Counted from the stretch's first letter, positions 9,056 to 17,393 are shown. The stretch: DNA of 64,000 nt from Pseudomonas mangrovi (GCF_003052585.1 NZ_QASN01000002.1:62001-126000); one strand, 5' to 3'. Numbers and translations: made by a program. Notes: generated from the sequence alone by a model not told the origin.

Positions 9056-10774
9056 TCAGCCCTGGCTGTACAGAAAAGCCGGCCCGATGTGCTCACTGCC
9101 GTCATCCCGGCCGACCTCACGTTCGATCAATGCGTTGGTCCGTGCATTGAGGCGCGTCAACAGCGCCTGATGAGACAACGGATCGGCCGCCAGGTTGTTC
9201 ACTTCGTCGGGATCTTCCAGGGTGTCGTAAAGCTCGAGATCGTTGCGCGCACACAGCGTCTGGAAATCGTTCGGCAGGTGGTGGTCCTTCGGTGCGAAGT
9301 AACGGGCGAACTTGTAGCGGCCGTCGTGAATACCGCGAAACAGTGCGCGATGCTCGCGCGACGGGCCCAACTGCAGATTCTTCAGCGACTCGCGCAGGAT
9401 GCTCCAGGGCGTCACCAGGTCCTGATTGCGGATCACCTGCTGGGTGAACTCGGGGTCGATGTACATCGCCACCCCGTAGTTGAACAGGTGTCCCAGCTCG
9501 TCCCGCTGCGAACGCCCGCTCGCCCCACCCAGGCTCTCGCACAGGCTTACGCCCGCCAATTGCGGATAGCGTTCGCGCTGCAACGCCGGGGCAACGCCTG
9601 CCAGTTCCAGCAGGGTCGGCACCAGGTCGACGCTGGAGCCGAGGGCGTCGCTCTGCACGCCGCCCGACAGGTCGGGATGACGCACGATGAAATTCACCCG
9701 GGTGTTCTCCCGGTACATGTGCGGCCCCTTCTGCCGCAGCCGGTGGGCGCCGGCCATCTCGCCGTGGTCGGCGGTCAGTACCACGATGGTGTTGTCGTCC
9801 TGGCCACTGGCGCGCAAGGCACCGAGGACCTGGCCGATCGACTCGTCGACATCGCGGATGCAGTTGAAGTAGTAGCTCTGCAGGCCGACCCAGGCCGCCT
9901 CGTCAGCGGGATCGATATGCCCGTAGAAGGCGTTGCACAGCTCGACATCGGCGCGCTGTACCCAGGGTTTGCTGCTCAGGTCGTCGGCGTGGAAGCTGGC
10001 CGGCAGCGGGATGTCCCAGTGCTTGTCGTAGACCCCGATGCCGGGACCTGCAGAGATCGGCCCGAGGAAGTTCTGCCGCAGGCGCGAACGCTCCTGGGCC
10101 GGCCCCGAGCTGTAGAACATGATGTCGTGCGGATTGACGAAGTTGACCGCCAGCAGCCAGGGCGCTTCGTCGTCCCTGTGTGCCTGCATCCAGCGCGCCG
10201 CGTCGCTGGCGGTGAGGCGGTCGTAGAGGAAGCCGGTCAGGTGCGTGCCGTGCGGATCTCCGCCGAGGTTGTAGTCGGCAAAGCCGTAGGGTTGCAGTGC
10301 CGTTTCACTGGTCTCGACCACGCCATAGGTGAGGTTGTCGCCGCCAGGCATATGGCTCAGGTGCCACTTGCCCTTGTAGGCGGTGGTGTAACCCTGCTCG
10401 CGCAGCATGTGACCCAGCGTCGGCAGCGTCGGCGAGAGGTCATTGAACGGCGGCAATCCGTGGTTGGCGACTATCTGCGTCTTCTGGGTGTGCTGCCCGG
10501 TGAACATCACCGAGCGCGACGGCGAACAGGGCGTGGTGTTGGCGTGGTAGTTGCCCAGGCTCACGCCCCTGGCGAGCAGCGCTTCATGGGCAGGCAGCGT
10601 GAGTGCGTCCGGCAGATCGCGGAAGCTGCGTTCCTGGTCGGTGACGATCAGCAGGATGTTCGGCCGGCCACGTGTGCGCGGATGCACCGCCGGCGTCTCG
10701 CCGGCCAGCAGCGGTGCCGCCAGACTGCCCGCGGAGAGCGTGCCGGCGAGCTTGATCAGGTCGCGACGATTCAT
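9056..10774 (-). CDS. Tat-exported sulfatase, cysteine type
   Basis: A 572-residue sulfatase of the formylglycine-dependent family, hydrolysing sulfate esters probably in the periplasm. The N-terminus carries a twin-arginine signal (NRRDLIKLAG followed by a hydrophobic run to about residue 25). The modification site C-x-P-S-R is present as CSPSR at residues 83-87, so Cys83 would become formylglycine. LLIVTDQERSF supplies the N-terminal metal-site region, and TADHGEMAGAHRL the second. The start lies 2 bp after the stop of the alkyl sulfatase gene, so the two form an operon. The substrate (choline sulfate, aryl sulfate or a glycan) is not fixed by the sequence. A maturation enzyme is not seen in the window. 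Confidence 0.87.
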   Translation of the reverse strand: MNRRDLIKLAGTLSAGSLAAPLLAGETPAVHPRTRGRPNILLIVTDQERSFRDLPDALTLPAHEALLARGVSLGNYHANTTPCSPSRSVMFTGQHTQKTQIVANHGLPPFNDLSPTLPTLGHMLREQGYTTAYKGKWHLSHMPGGDNLTYGVVETSETALQPYGFADYNLGGDPHGTHLTGFLYDRLTASDAARWMQAHRDDEAPWLLAVNFVNPHDIMFYSSGPAQERSRLRQNFLGPISAGPGIGVYDKHWDIPLPASFHADDLSSKPWVQRADVELCNAFYGHIDPADEAAWVGLQSYYFNCIRDVDESIGQVLGALRASGQDDNTIVVLTADHGEMAGAHRLRQKGPHMYRENTRVNFIVRHPDLSGGVQSDALGSSVDLVPTLLELAGVAPALQRERYPQLAGVSLCESLGGASGRSQRDELGHLFNYGVAMYIDPEFTQQVIRNQDLVTPWSILRESLKNLQLGPSREHRALFRGIHDGRYKFARYFAPKDHHLPNDFQTLCARNDLELYDTLEDPDEVNNLAADPLSHQALLTRLNARTNALIEREVGRDDGSEHIGPAFLYSQG

Positions 10775-10776
10775 CT

Positions 10777-12741
10777 TCAGCGCTCCCGGTTCGGCTCGAT
10801 CAGGGCGAAGTTGGGCTCGAAGTCGTCCATCAGCCGCAGCAGCTCGAAGAGCTTGAGCGGATTGCCGTCGACCTTGATGTCGCCCAGCAGCACCGCCTTG
10901 GGGAAGCTGGTCTGCTTGAGCAGGATGCGATCGAGGGTGGCGCGGGTCAGGTGGACGGTCGCGTCGGGATCCTCCGCCAGGCGACCGGGCAACCAGGTCA
11001 GGGTCGAGTTCTGCAGATTGACGCGGAAGTCCTCGCCACTGTCGCTGAAGCGCCAGTTCAGCACGATGTGCTTGCCCGCAGCCTTCGGCCCGTTGAGGCG
11101 AATCCCCAGCAGATCGAAGAACATCCCGGTGTCGAGGGCCTTGAGCAGGTCGGTCCCCAGCCCCTTGGCCGCCGCGCGGTCCGGGCCGCCTTCGCGCAGC
11201 TCCAGCGCGCCGCTCAGGTAGACGCCGCGCCAGGGCCCCGACTCAGCCTGGTAGCCAAGCTGCTCCAGGGCATCGGCGGCGAGCTCGCGCGCGGCGCGGT
11301 TGTCCGGTTCGGCATAGACCGCCTGGCTCATCACCGAGGCCACCCAGCGGTACTCGCCGCGGGCGAAGTCCTCGCGTGCCCTAGCGATCACCGCATCGAT
11401 GCCGCCCATGTACTGGATGCTCTTGCGCGCCGACTCAACCGGCGGCAGCGGATCGAGATTGGCCGGGTTGGCGTCGTACCAACCGAGGTACTTCTGGTAG
11501 ATGGCCCGCGCGTTGTGCTTGAGGGTGCCGTAGTAGCCACGTGCCGCCCACTGCTGCTCCAGGCTCGCCGGTAGTTGCAGGCTCTCGGCGATCTCCCCGG
11601 GACGATAGCCGTGGTTCATCAGGCGCACGCTCTGGTCGTGGACGTACTTGTACATGTCGCGCTGCACGGCGAGGAACTGCCGGCTGCGCTCGCCGCCCCA
11701 GACCGGCCAGTGGTGCTGGGCGATGAGCACATCGGTGCGCCCACCGAAATGCTCGCGCACCTCGTCGATGTAGCGCGACCAGCGGCTGGCGTCGCGCACC
11801 TCGGCGCCGCGCAGGGTGTAGATGTTGTGCATGTGCTGGGAGGTGACTTCGGCCGTGTTCAGCACGCGCTGGGCCGGGAAGTACAGCATCAGCTCGGCCG
11901 GCGCCTCGCTGCCGTTGGCCATGTGGAACTCGATCTCGACACCGGCGATGGTCTGCACGCCGTTCTCGCCGATGCTGTCGGTCGGTGGAATCAGCGTCTG
12001 CTCGCCGCTCGACAGTGTCTTGCCCAATCCGGTATCGACGTGACCACGCTCGCCCGGCGCCAGGCGCGTGCCGTACATGTAGGTGGCACGACGGCTCATG
12101 GCATTGCCGGCGATCACGTTCTCGCTCACCGCATGGGCCATGAAACCTTCGGGGGCATAGATGCGCACCGCACCGGCGGCCACCTGCGCCTCGTCGACCA
12201 CGCCCTTGACGCCACCGAAGTGGTCGATGTGGCTATGGGTGTAGATCACCGCCGCCACCGGTTTCGCCGGGCGGTGGGCCAGATACAGATCGAGGGCCGC
12301 CCGCGCGGTGGCCGGGGTGAACAGCGGGTCGATGACGATCAGGCCCTGCTCGCCCTCGACGATGGTCATGTTCGCCAGGTCCATGCCGCGGACCTGGTAG
12401 ATGCCCTCGGCGACCTCGAACAGACCGTGAATGGCATTCAGCTGCGCCTGGCGCCAGAGGCTCGGGTTGACCGTGGCCGGGGCCTTGTCCGCGGCGAGGA
12501 AGGCATAGGGCGCCATGCTCCAGGCCGGCTGGCCGTCGCTGCCAGGCACCAGCGCATCCGGCAAGGCGGCGATGAAACCGCGGCGGGCATCGGCGAACGC
12601 GCCGCGATCGGCGAACGGCAGGCGCTCGAGCACCGCGGCCTGGGCCGCGCGGGTAGCCGGCTCGGCATCCCTGGCGAGGCTCGCGGCCTGAACCTGGACG
12701 CTGGTGAACAGTGCAAGCAGCAGGAGTGACGGACGCAGCAT
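10777..12741 (-). CDS. sdsA1: SdsA1-type alkyl sulfatase
   Basis: A 654-residue exported class III alkylsulfatase of the metallo-beta-lactamase superfamily, cleaving primary alkyl sulfates such as dodecyl sulfate to alcohol and sulfate. A signal peptide occupies about residues 1-19. The zinc-binding motif is HSHIDH starting at His169, followed by the Asp and His of the second site. SQHMHNIYTLRGAEVRDASRW and AQHHWPVWGGERS are characteristic internal segments. The C-terminal part (LLKALDTGMFFDLLGIRL onward) is the SCP2-like substrate-recruiting domain. I chose the ATG at 12741 because it begins the signal peptide; the frame is open further upstream. It forms an operon with the sulfatase and is divergent from a LysR gene. 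Confidence 0.9.
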   Translation of the reverse strand: MLRPSLLLLALFTSVQVQAASLARDAEPATRAAQAAVLERLPFADRGAFADARRGFIAALPDALVPGSDGQPAWSMAPYAFLAADKAPATVNPSLWRQAQLNAIHGLFEVAEGIYQVRGMDLANMTIVEGEQGLIVIDPLFTPATARAALDLYLAHRPAKPVAAVIYTHSHIDHFGGVKGVVDEAQVAAGAVRIYAPEGFMAHAVSENVIAGNAMSRRATYMYGTRLAPGERGHVDTGLGKTLSSGEQTLIPPTDSIGENGVQTIAGVEIEFHMANGSEAPAELMLYFPAQRVLNTAEVTSQHMHNIYTLRGAEVRDASRWSRYIDEVREHFGGRTDVLIAQHHWPVWGGERSRQFLAVQRDMYKYVHDQSVRLMNHGYRPGEIAESLQLPASLEQQWAARGYYGTLKHNARAIYQKYLGWYDANPANLDPLPPVESARKSIQYMGGIDAVIARAREDFARGEYRWVASVMSQAVYAEPDNRAARELAADALEQLGYQAESGPWRGVYLSGALELREGGPDRAAAKGLGTDLLKALDTGMFFDLLGIRLNGPKAAGKHIVLNWRFSDSGEDFRVNLQNSTLTWLPGRLAEDPDATVHLTRATLDRILLKQTSFPKAVLLGDIKVDGNPLKLFELLRLMDDFEPNFALIEPNRER

Positions 12742-12856
12742 GAATATCTCCCTGAACTCGTCCGCGGAGCAGCCCGCCGACGATGGATTGCACTCTGCGC
12801 CGCAACCGACCAATAATTCCAATGCAACTTTTTCAACAATTCAATGCAGAGAGCGC
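12742..12856. promoter_or_regulatory. Divergent promoter region, alkyl sulfatase / LysR
   Basis: This 115-bp gap is more AT-rich toward the LysR gene and contains related half-sites ATTGCA (12785-12790) and CCAATGCAA (around 12818), plus a further CAATGCA just before the LysR start. LysR proteins usually bind such interrupted dyads between divergent genes. The exact operator cannot be fixed by eye. Confidence 0.4.
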
Positions 12857-13768
12857 ATGAACGATCTTCGTCAGCTCCGCCATTTCGTCGCCCTTGCCGA
12901 ACACGGCCACTTCGCTCGCGCCGCCGAAGCCGTGCATCTCAGCCAGCCGGCCCTGAGCCGCAGCATCCAGGCGCTGGAAGCCAGCCTGGAGTGTCGCCTG
13001 GTCGATCGCCACAGTCGCGGCATCAGCCTCACCGCCCACGGCCAACTGGTTCTGGAGCATGCCCAACGACTGCTCGCCGGCAGCCGCTCGCTACAGAACG
13101 CAGTGGCCCAGCTAGGCAACCTGCAGATGGGCGAGCTGCGCCTGGGTGCCGGCCCCTTCCCTGCCGCGCGGCTGGTGCCGCAGGCGATCGGCCGCCTGGC
13201 GCAGGCCCATCCGCGCATCCGCATCGAGCTGAGCATCGATGACTGGCGCAGCCTGCGCATGCGTCTGCTGGACGAGCATCTGGAGGTCTTCGTCGCCGAC
13301 ATCCGCGAGCTGCAGGACGACCCGCTGCTGGCCGTGGAGCCACTGCAGCAACATGCCGGCGTGCTGTTCTGCCGCCCGGAACATCCGATGCTATGCAAGG
13401 CCCCACTGGACGGGCGCGAACTGGCGACGCTGGCCTTTGCCGGCACCCAGCTACCGGAAACGGTGGAGGCGTCGGTACGCGAGTTCAGCGGCCGCGATCG
13501 GCCGCTGAGCATCCGCTGTGACAATTTCATGGTGCTCAAGGCACTGGTGGCGCAGAGCGACGTGATCAGCCTGGCGCCCTGGGACGTGATTGCCGAAGAC
13601 GTTGCCAACGGTCGACTGGCCGTGCTGCCGGTCGCCGGCAATGTGCCGCGCCAGCATTCGGCCTACGGCGTGGTCAGCCGCGCCGGCCACAGCCTGTCGC
13701 CGGCCGCCCAGGCGTTGCTGGGCGCCCTGCGCGAAGAAGATGAAGCCTTTCGCCAGGCCGCTCCCTGA
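12857..13768 (+). CDS. LysR-family regulator (SdsB1-like)
   Basis: A 303-residue LysR-type transcription factor. The winged helix-turn-helix fills residues 1-60 (LRQLRHFVALAEHGHFARAAEAVHLSQPALSRSIQALE), and a two-lobe effector domain follows. It is divergent from the alkyl sulfatase with a 115-bp shared gap, the classic layout for a LysR protein controlling its neighbour. P. aeruginosa SdsB1 activates sdsA1 from the same kind of position. The start at 12857 is set by the beginning of the HTH homology. The effector is presumably an alkyl sulfate or its alcohol, by analogy only. Confidence 0.85.
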   Translation: MNDLRQLRHFVALAEHGHFARAAEAVHLSQPALSRSIQALEASLECRLVDRHSRGISLTAHGQLVLEHAQRLLAGSRSLQNAVAQLGNLQMGELRLGAGPFPAARLVPQAIGRLAQAHPRIRIELSIDDWRSLRMRLLDEHLEVFVADIRELQDDPLLAVEPLQQHAGVLFCRPEHPMLCKAPLDGRELATLAFAGTQLPETVEASVREFSGRDRPLSIRCDNFMVLKALVAQSDVISLAPWDVIAEDVANGRLAVLPVAGNVPRQHSAYGVVSRAGHSLSPAAQALLGALREEDEAFRQAAP

Positions 13769-13786
13769 GCGGCCTGGCGGCCAGGC

Positions 13787-15229
13787 TCAGCGGCAGTAGG
13801 CGCCCGGTTCCATGCCCAGACGCGGCTTGATCTTGCAGCGCGCCTGATGGCGCAGATAGCCGGCATAGTCACCGAACGGCAGCGCGTCATCGCGGAACTG
13901 CACACTGATGCGGTCGGTGGCCGAGGCCCAGTTGGGCACATTGAGCTGCACCACCCGACTGGCATCACGGCTGCGCAGCACTACCCGCACCACGCCATCG
14001 GCAGCTCTGCTGGCCGGCACGAACACGTCGGCAGCGGAAATGAAGGGGATGGTCTCGAACGGCGGCAGCATGCCCTTGCCCAGATCGGTCTGGCCATCGA
14101 GGCCGGCATCCATCGCGTAGCTGGCGAGAATCACCTGGCTGCGCGGCGCGATCTGCGCGGTCAGCATATCGGTGCCGTTGATGCGCAGGCGGTCGGTACG
14201 CTCGCCCTGATCACCCCAGAACTCGCGCTGACGACTGATATTGAGCACCGCATGACGCTCGCTCTTGGGGATCAGCAGGTCCAGGCCGGTGCCGGGAATG
14301 CTGCTGTTCAGGCGCACGAAGTGATTCGAGCGGGAGAAACGCTCCTGATAGAAGTGATGCACGCTGCCATCGGTGCGCACCAGGGCGAACTCGTAGTGGT
14401 AGCGACCATCCACCGCCAACGGACCGAACGCCCCGGTGGCATCCAGGCGCTTGGTCAGCAGCGGCGCCTTGCCGATGCGCTGGCCGCTGTCGGCCGCCAC
14501 TCGCCAGACTTCCAGGGTGGCACCGGCATAGCCGACGTTCTGCGGGAAGATCACTGCCCGCCCGGAGACCCGCACCTTGTTCGGCTGCTGCGGCACGACG
14601 AAGGTCACCCGCGGCTCCTCGCCAAGGAAGAAGCGATACATCAGGGCAAAGGCTTCTGCCGAGGTCGCGACCTCGGTATGGCCCTTCTCGGGGAAGTGGA
14701 AGTTGTCCTGCGGGTTCGGGCCGATCTGGGTCAGGCCTGGCAGACGCGCGTAAGCGCCGCCGGAGTTCCACTCGCCCCAGATGCCGATGGTCGGCACACC
14801 GCCGGGCAATGTCGGCTGGAAGCGCCCGTCGATATTCACGTAGCGCGCGACCTTGGCGCTGCCGCCCGGATAGCTGTTCAGGTAGGCGGTCATCACCGCG
14901 GTGCCGCGGGAGTGGGCCGCCACATGGACCTTGTCCACGCCGTTCTCGGCACGCACCCGATCCAGAAAGGCATCCAGCTGGGCGAGCACCAGCGCGCCGT
15001 TGTCGATGACGCTGGTGTCGTACTCGAAGGCATACAGGCGCTTCTGTGGAAAGCCATTGCTGGTGAAGCGCATGGCATGGGTTTCGAACTGCGCCGCCGA
15101 GCCGGACGAACCGTGCACGAAGACGATCGGCACCGGCGCCGAATCGGCTGCCGCCAGCAGCGGCCAGAGCGCCAGGGAAAGCAACATCAGCGCGGCTCGC
15201 GAAAGCCGGCCAAGGGATTCTCGAATCAT
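13787..15229 (-). CDS. Exported alpha/beta-hydrolase lipase
   Basis: A 480-residue secreted lipase-like protein. A signal peptide ends near residue 28 (LWPLLAAA). The oxyanion strand IVFVHGSSG follows at about 35-43. The nucleophile elbow is AHSRG with Ser107, and FHFPEKGHTEVATS probably supplies the catalytic His. The second half (about 200-480) is beta-rich and resembles the lipid-binding C-terminal barrel of the Archaeoglobus-type twin-domain lipase; I judge this from layout, not alignment. The predicted role is hydrolysis of long-chain acyl esters outside the cytoplasm. It is convergent with the LysR gene and separated by 18 bp. No lipase foldase gene is nearby, consistent with this non-Lif type. 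Confidence 0.78.
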   Translation of the reverse strand: MIRESLGRLSRAALMLLSLALWPLLAAADSAPVPIVFVHGSSGSAAQFETHAMRFTSNGFPQKRLYAFEYDTSVIDNGALVLAQLDAFLDRVRAENGVDKVHVAAHSRGTAVMTAYLNSYPGGSAKVARYVNIDGRFQPTLPGGVPTIGIWGEWNSGGAYARLPGLTQIGPNPQDNFHFPEKGHTEVATSAEAFALMYRFFLGEEPRVTFVVPQQPNKVRVSGRAVIFPQNVGYAGATLEVWRVAADSGQRIGKAPLLTKRLDATGAFGPLAVDGRYHYEFALVRTDGSVHHFYQERFSRSNHFVRLNSSIPGTGLDLLIPKSERHAVLNISRQREFWGDQGERTDRLRINGTDMLTAQIAPRSQVILASYAMDAGLDGQTDLGKGMLPPFETIPFISAADVFVPASRAADGVVRVVLRSRDASRVVQLNVPNWASATDRISVQFRDDALPFGDYAGYLRHQARCKIKPRLGMEPGAYCR

Positions 15230-15679
15230 CAGAGCACCACTCCATATCTATTGTTTTTGTTCGATATGAGCGTGCTGGAGCCGAACTGCCGACTACACGG
15301 CCTCCTGCAGCTACTGCCATCTGCGTCGATAGCGACGCCGAACTGTGACCGGACGGTCACCCCGCCAGTTCAGCACATCGAGATAGGAAAAGAGCAGCCT
15401 CACCCGTTTGGGTGGCGCACCGGAGATCGTTGAAGCGCGGCTCATGTAAGGCGGCTGCCAGAACTCCCTGCAGCGCCGGCGCTTCCCTCATCCGGCGCTG
15501 CGCGCCACCTTCTCCCGGAGGGAGAAGGACAGCTGCGGGGCGATGGCGCGGTGTGGTTCTACAGAGCTGCAGAGCCTGTACGGCTTTTCCCTCTCCCACC
15601 GGGAGAGGGTGCCGAAGGCGGGTGAGGGATGCTCCAGGCAACTCGCCGCCTGGCCGAGGACGCTTAGGCCAGCAGGCCC
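15230..15679. other. Gene-poor 450-bp gap with repeats
   Basis: No credible gene is visible. The right part is taken up by the inverted repeat described separately (15485-15629). The left part is upstream of the lipase and includes an AT-rich stretch (ATATCTATTGTTTTTGTTCG, about 15244-15263) that may hold its promoter. Open frames crossing the repeat have repeat-driven composition and I do not regard them as genes. Confidence 0.5.
15485..15629. repeat. Inverted pair of CCCTCA...CTCCC units
   Basis: A left unit starts CCCTCATCCGGCG and runs to a TTCTCCCGGAGGGAGAAGG hairpin (15485-15527). A right unit in opposite orientation has CCCTCTCCCACCGGGAGAGGG followed by GCCGAAGGCGGGTGAGGG (15589-15629). 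The outer ends CCCTCA and TGAGGG are complementary, and each unit contains its own CTCCC/GGGAG hairpin. This is a dispersed, REP-like pair rather than a coding region. Confidence 0.65.
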
Positions 15680-15841
15680 TCAGCAGCGCCCCTTCTTGGC
15701 CTGGCCCGGCGGGCAGTGCGGCGGGCCGCCGCCCGGGTCACCGACGCGGACATCGACGCCGGGGGCGCGCACGCTGCAACCCGTCAGGCCCACGCCCAAT
15801 ACAGCCACTAGCAACAGTGATACGAACGCTTTCATCTTCAT
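15680..15841 (-). CDS. Small lipoprotein, hypothetical
   Basis: A 53-residue predicted lipoprotein. The signal MKMKAFVSLLLVAVLGVG ends in the lipobox LTGC, with the acylated cysteine at residue 22. The mature part is only 32 residues, rich in Gly and Pro (DPGGGPPHCPPGQAKKGRC), with two further cysteines. The ATG at 15841 follows GATGAGGTA, a good ribosome site. An open frame continues upstream but lacks signal-like features. Similar short Gly/Pro/Lys-tailed lipoproteins are found in other proteobacteria without known function. Its 3' end abuts the repeat region. Confidence 0.65.
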   Translation of the reverse strand: MKMKAFVSLLLVAVLGVGLTGCSVRAPGVDVRVGDPGGGPPHCPPGQAKKGRC

Positions 15842-16040
15842 TACCTCATCGAGCAGCCGCAAAGCCGTGCTTGCACGGCACCGGCAGTCTTGCCGGGCTG
15901 GCGTTTTGACAGTGTGCCCCATTTTCGGTTCGCACGGCGCTCCACATCGGAGCGACTGCTCTCCATCACGCCTCGCCAGGGTGCAGTGCGAGCACCTGAT
16001 GCGCCGCTCAAGGCCGGCCAATCCCGACCGATGGTCAAAC

Positions 16041-16056
16041 TGGCACGCCGCTCGCT
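16041..16056 (+). promoter_or_regulatory. Sigma54-type promoter upstream of first binding protein
   Basis: TGGCAC-GCCGC-TCGCT matches the sigma54 (RpoN) -24/-12 consensus TGGCAC-N5-TTGCW, with the invariant GG and GC correctly spaced and one mismatch (TC for TT). It lies 64 bp upstream of the start at 16120. The same TGGCACG-N4-TCGCT form recurs at 17290 before the riboswitch, which raises confidence in both. Confidence 0.6.
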
Positions 16057-16119
16057 TACGCCAGCCGCAGGTCCTTCCCGCGACCCTGCACTGCACCCGC
16101 CCACCTGCCTGAGGTATCC

Positions 16120-17187
16120 ATGCGTTTTCCCTCCCTCGCCCGTCTTCTCGCCGTCGCCCTGTTCACCCTGCTCAGCAGCCTTCCCGCCCACGCCGAACCC
16201 AAGAGCTTCCGCGTCTGCTGGTCGATCTTCGCCGGCTGGATGCCCTGGGGCTATGCGGCCGATCAGGGCATCGTGAAGAAGTGGGCCGACAAGTACGGCA
16301 TCCAGATCCAGGTCGAGGAAGTACCCGACTATGTCAATTCGATCGAGCGCTACGCAGCGGGGGAGTTCGCCGCCTGCAGCATGACCAACATGGATGCGCT
16401 GACCATCCCGGCCGCCGCTGGCGTCGACTCCACGGCGCTGATCATCGGCGACTTTTCCGACGGCGCGGACGGGCTGCTGCTGCGCGGCAAGGACCTGAAG
16501 TTGCGCGACCTCAAGGGCAAGACGGTGCTGCTGGTGGAGAACTCGGTGTCGCACTACCTGCTCAGCCGCGCGCTGGACTGGGCGCTGCTCAAAGAAAGCG
16601 ACGTGACCATCCTGGGCGCCTCCGACAAGGACATCGTGCAGCGCTTCCTCGCCGGTGAAGGCGATGCGGTGATCACCTGGAACCCGTTGCTCTCGAGCAT
16701 TCGCCAGCAAGCCGAGGTCAGCCAGGTGTTCAGTTCGCGGCACATCCCTGGCGAGATCATCGACCTCACCGTGATCAACAGCCAGGTGCTGGCCGAGAAC
16801 CCGGAGCTGGGCAAGGCGCTGACCGGCGCCTGGTTCGAGACCCAGCGCCTGATGGGTCTGCGCAACCCCACCGGCGACGCCGCGCGGGCACGCATGGCGG
16901 CCGCCGCCGGGACTACTGCGGAGGACTTCGATCTGCAGCTCAAGACCCTGCGCTCCTTCTATGCGCCGCGGTACGCACTGCGCTTCGCCAGCGCCGCCAA
17001 GCTGCCGGACCTGATGCAGCAGGTGGTCGACTTCGCCGACGCGCACAAGCTGCTCGGCGACGCCGGCGAAGGTCTCGATCACCTGGGTATCCGCTTCGAT
17101 GACGGCAGCGTACTGGGCGACTCGACGCGAGTGATGCTGCGCTTCGACAACACCTACATGCGCCAGGCCGCCGAAGGCGCGCTCTGA
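16120..17187 (+). CDS. ABC transporter binding protein, urea/guanidine-carboxylase type (copy 1)
   Basis: A 355-residue exported binding protein of the NMT1/SsuA-like group found with urea/guanidine carboxylase genes. The signal peptide ends at about residue 24 (SSLPAHA). The mature start RVCWSIFAGWMPWGYAADQG is nearly the same as in copy 2 at 17547, as are CSMTNMDALTIPAAAG and IPGEIIDL; both are exactly 355 residues. They are clear paralogues. It would deliver guanidine or a related nitrogenous compound to the permease encoded downstream; the ligand is inferred from context. This copy has its own sigma54-like promoter and no riboswitch, unlike copy 2. Confidence 0.82.
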   Translation: MRFPSLARLLAVALFTLLSSLPAHAEPKSFRVCWSIFAGWMPWGYAADQGIVKKWADKYGIQIQVEEVPDYVNSIERYAAGEFAACSMTNMDALTIPAAAGVDSTALIIGDFSDGADGLLLRGKDLKLRDLKGKTVLLVENSVSHYLLSRALDWALLKESDVTILGASDKDIVQRFLAGEGDAVITWNPLLSSIRQQAEVSQVFSSRHIPGEIIDLTVINSQVLAENPELGKALTGAWFETQRLMGLRNPTGDAARARMAAAAGTTAEDFDLQLKTLRSFYAPRYALRFASAAKLPDLMQQVVDFADAHKLLGDAGEGLDHLGIRFDDGSVLGDSTRVMLRFDNTYMRQAAEGAL

Positions 17188-17188
17188 C

Positions 17189-17224
17189 GCACCAGCAGCA
17201 GGCGAGTACGCACCAGCACGGTGC
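17189..17224 (+). promoter_or_regulatory. NtrC-type enhancer site(s)
   Basis: GCACC-AGCAC-GGTGC at 17210-17224 is a perfect 5-bp inverted repeat matching the NtrC core GCACC-N5-GGTGC. A single half-site GCACC occurs exactly 21 bp upstream (17189-17193), two helical turns away, immediately after the stop codon of copy 1. The centre of the full site is about 100 bp upstream of the start point implied by the sigma54 element at 17290, a normal enhancer distance. Confidence 0.6.
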
Positions 17225-17289
17225 AGATATAGCCTGAACCGCGCCGTGATTGCCGGGCCCAGGCCCCGCAAGGCGCAGTTCCGGCGAGC

Positions 17290-17305
17290 TGGCACGATGT
17301 TCGCT
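17290..17305 (+). promoter_or_regulatory. Sigma54-type promoter of the guanidine operon
   Basis: TGGCAC-GATGT-TCGCT has the -24 GG and -12 GC at the correct 11-bp offset. It shares the unusual TCGCT half with the element at 16041. Transcription would start near 17316, leaving a leader of about 230 nt that contains the guanidine-I aptamer. Together with the upstream NtrC-type palindrome it suggests induction under nitrogen limitation. Confidence 0.62.
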
Positions 17306-17393
17306 AACAAGCCTGCATGCAGAAGCGATCCCGATGAGTCTTCGAGCTGATCGAACCTTATCGGGAGTGCGGCACTACAACTTGCAATGGCCG

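Noticed and set aside
8990..11221. Very long plus-strand open frame (over 700 codons) opposite the sulfatase and alkyl sulfatase
   Set aside because: It lies antisense to two genes with clear catalytic motifs, and its translation is rich in Arg, Gln and Val with no recognisable domain. It is a product of high GC codon bias.
13847..15433. Long plus-strand open frame opposite the lipase gene
   Set aside because: The minus strand has a signal peptide and AHSRG nucleophile; the plus-strand translation shows no family features.
15412..15909. Plus-strand open frames across the CCCTCA repeat pair
   Set aside because: They read through a REP-like inverted repeat; such repeats often leave frames open by chance, and the small lipoprotein on the other strand is better supported.
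15938..15954. Hairpin CGCTCC-ACATC-GGAGCG upstream of the first binding protein, considered as a guanidine-II hairpin
   Set aside because: The loop is ACATC, not ACGR, and there is no second hairpin of the same type. It does not meet the mini-ykkC consensus.
15864..15996. Two palindromes upstream of the first binding protein, considered as NtrC sites
   Set aside because: Arms and spacing (CCGTGC-TT-GCACGG; GGTGC-N7-GCACC) do not match GCACC-N5-GGTGC. They are kept as unassigned dyads only.
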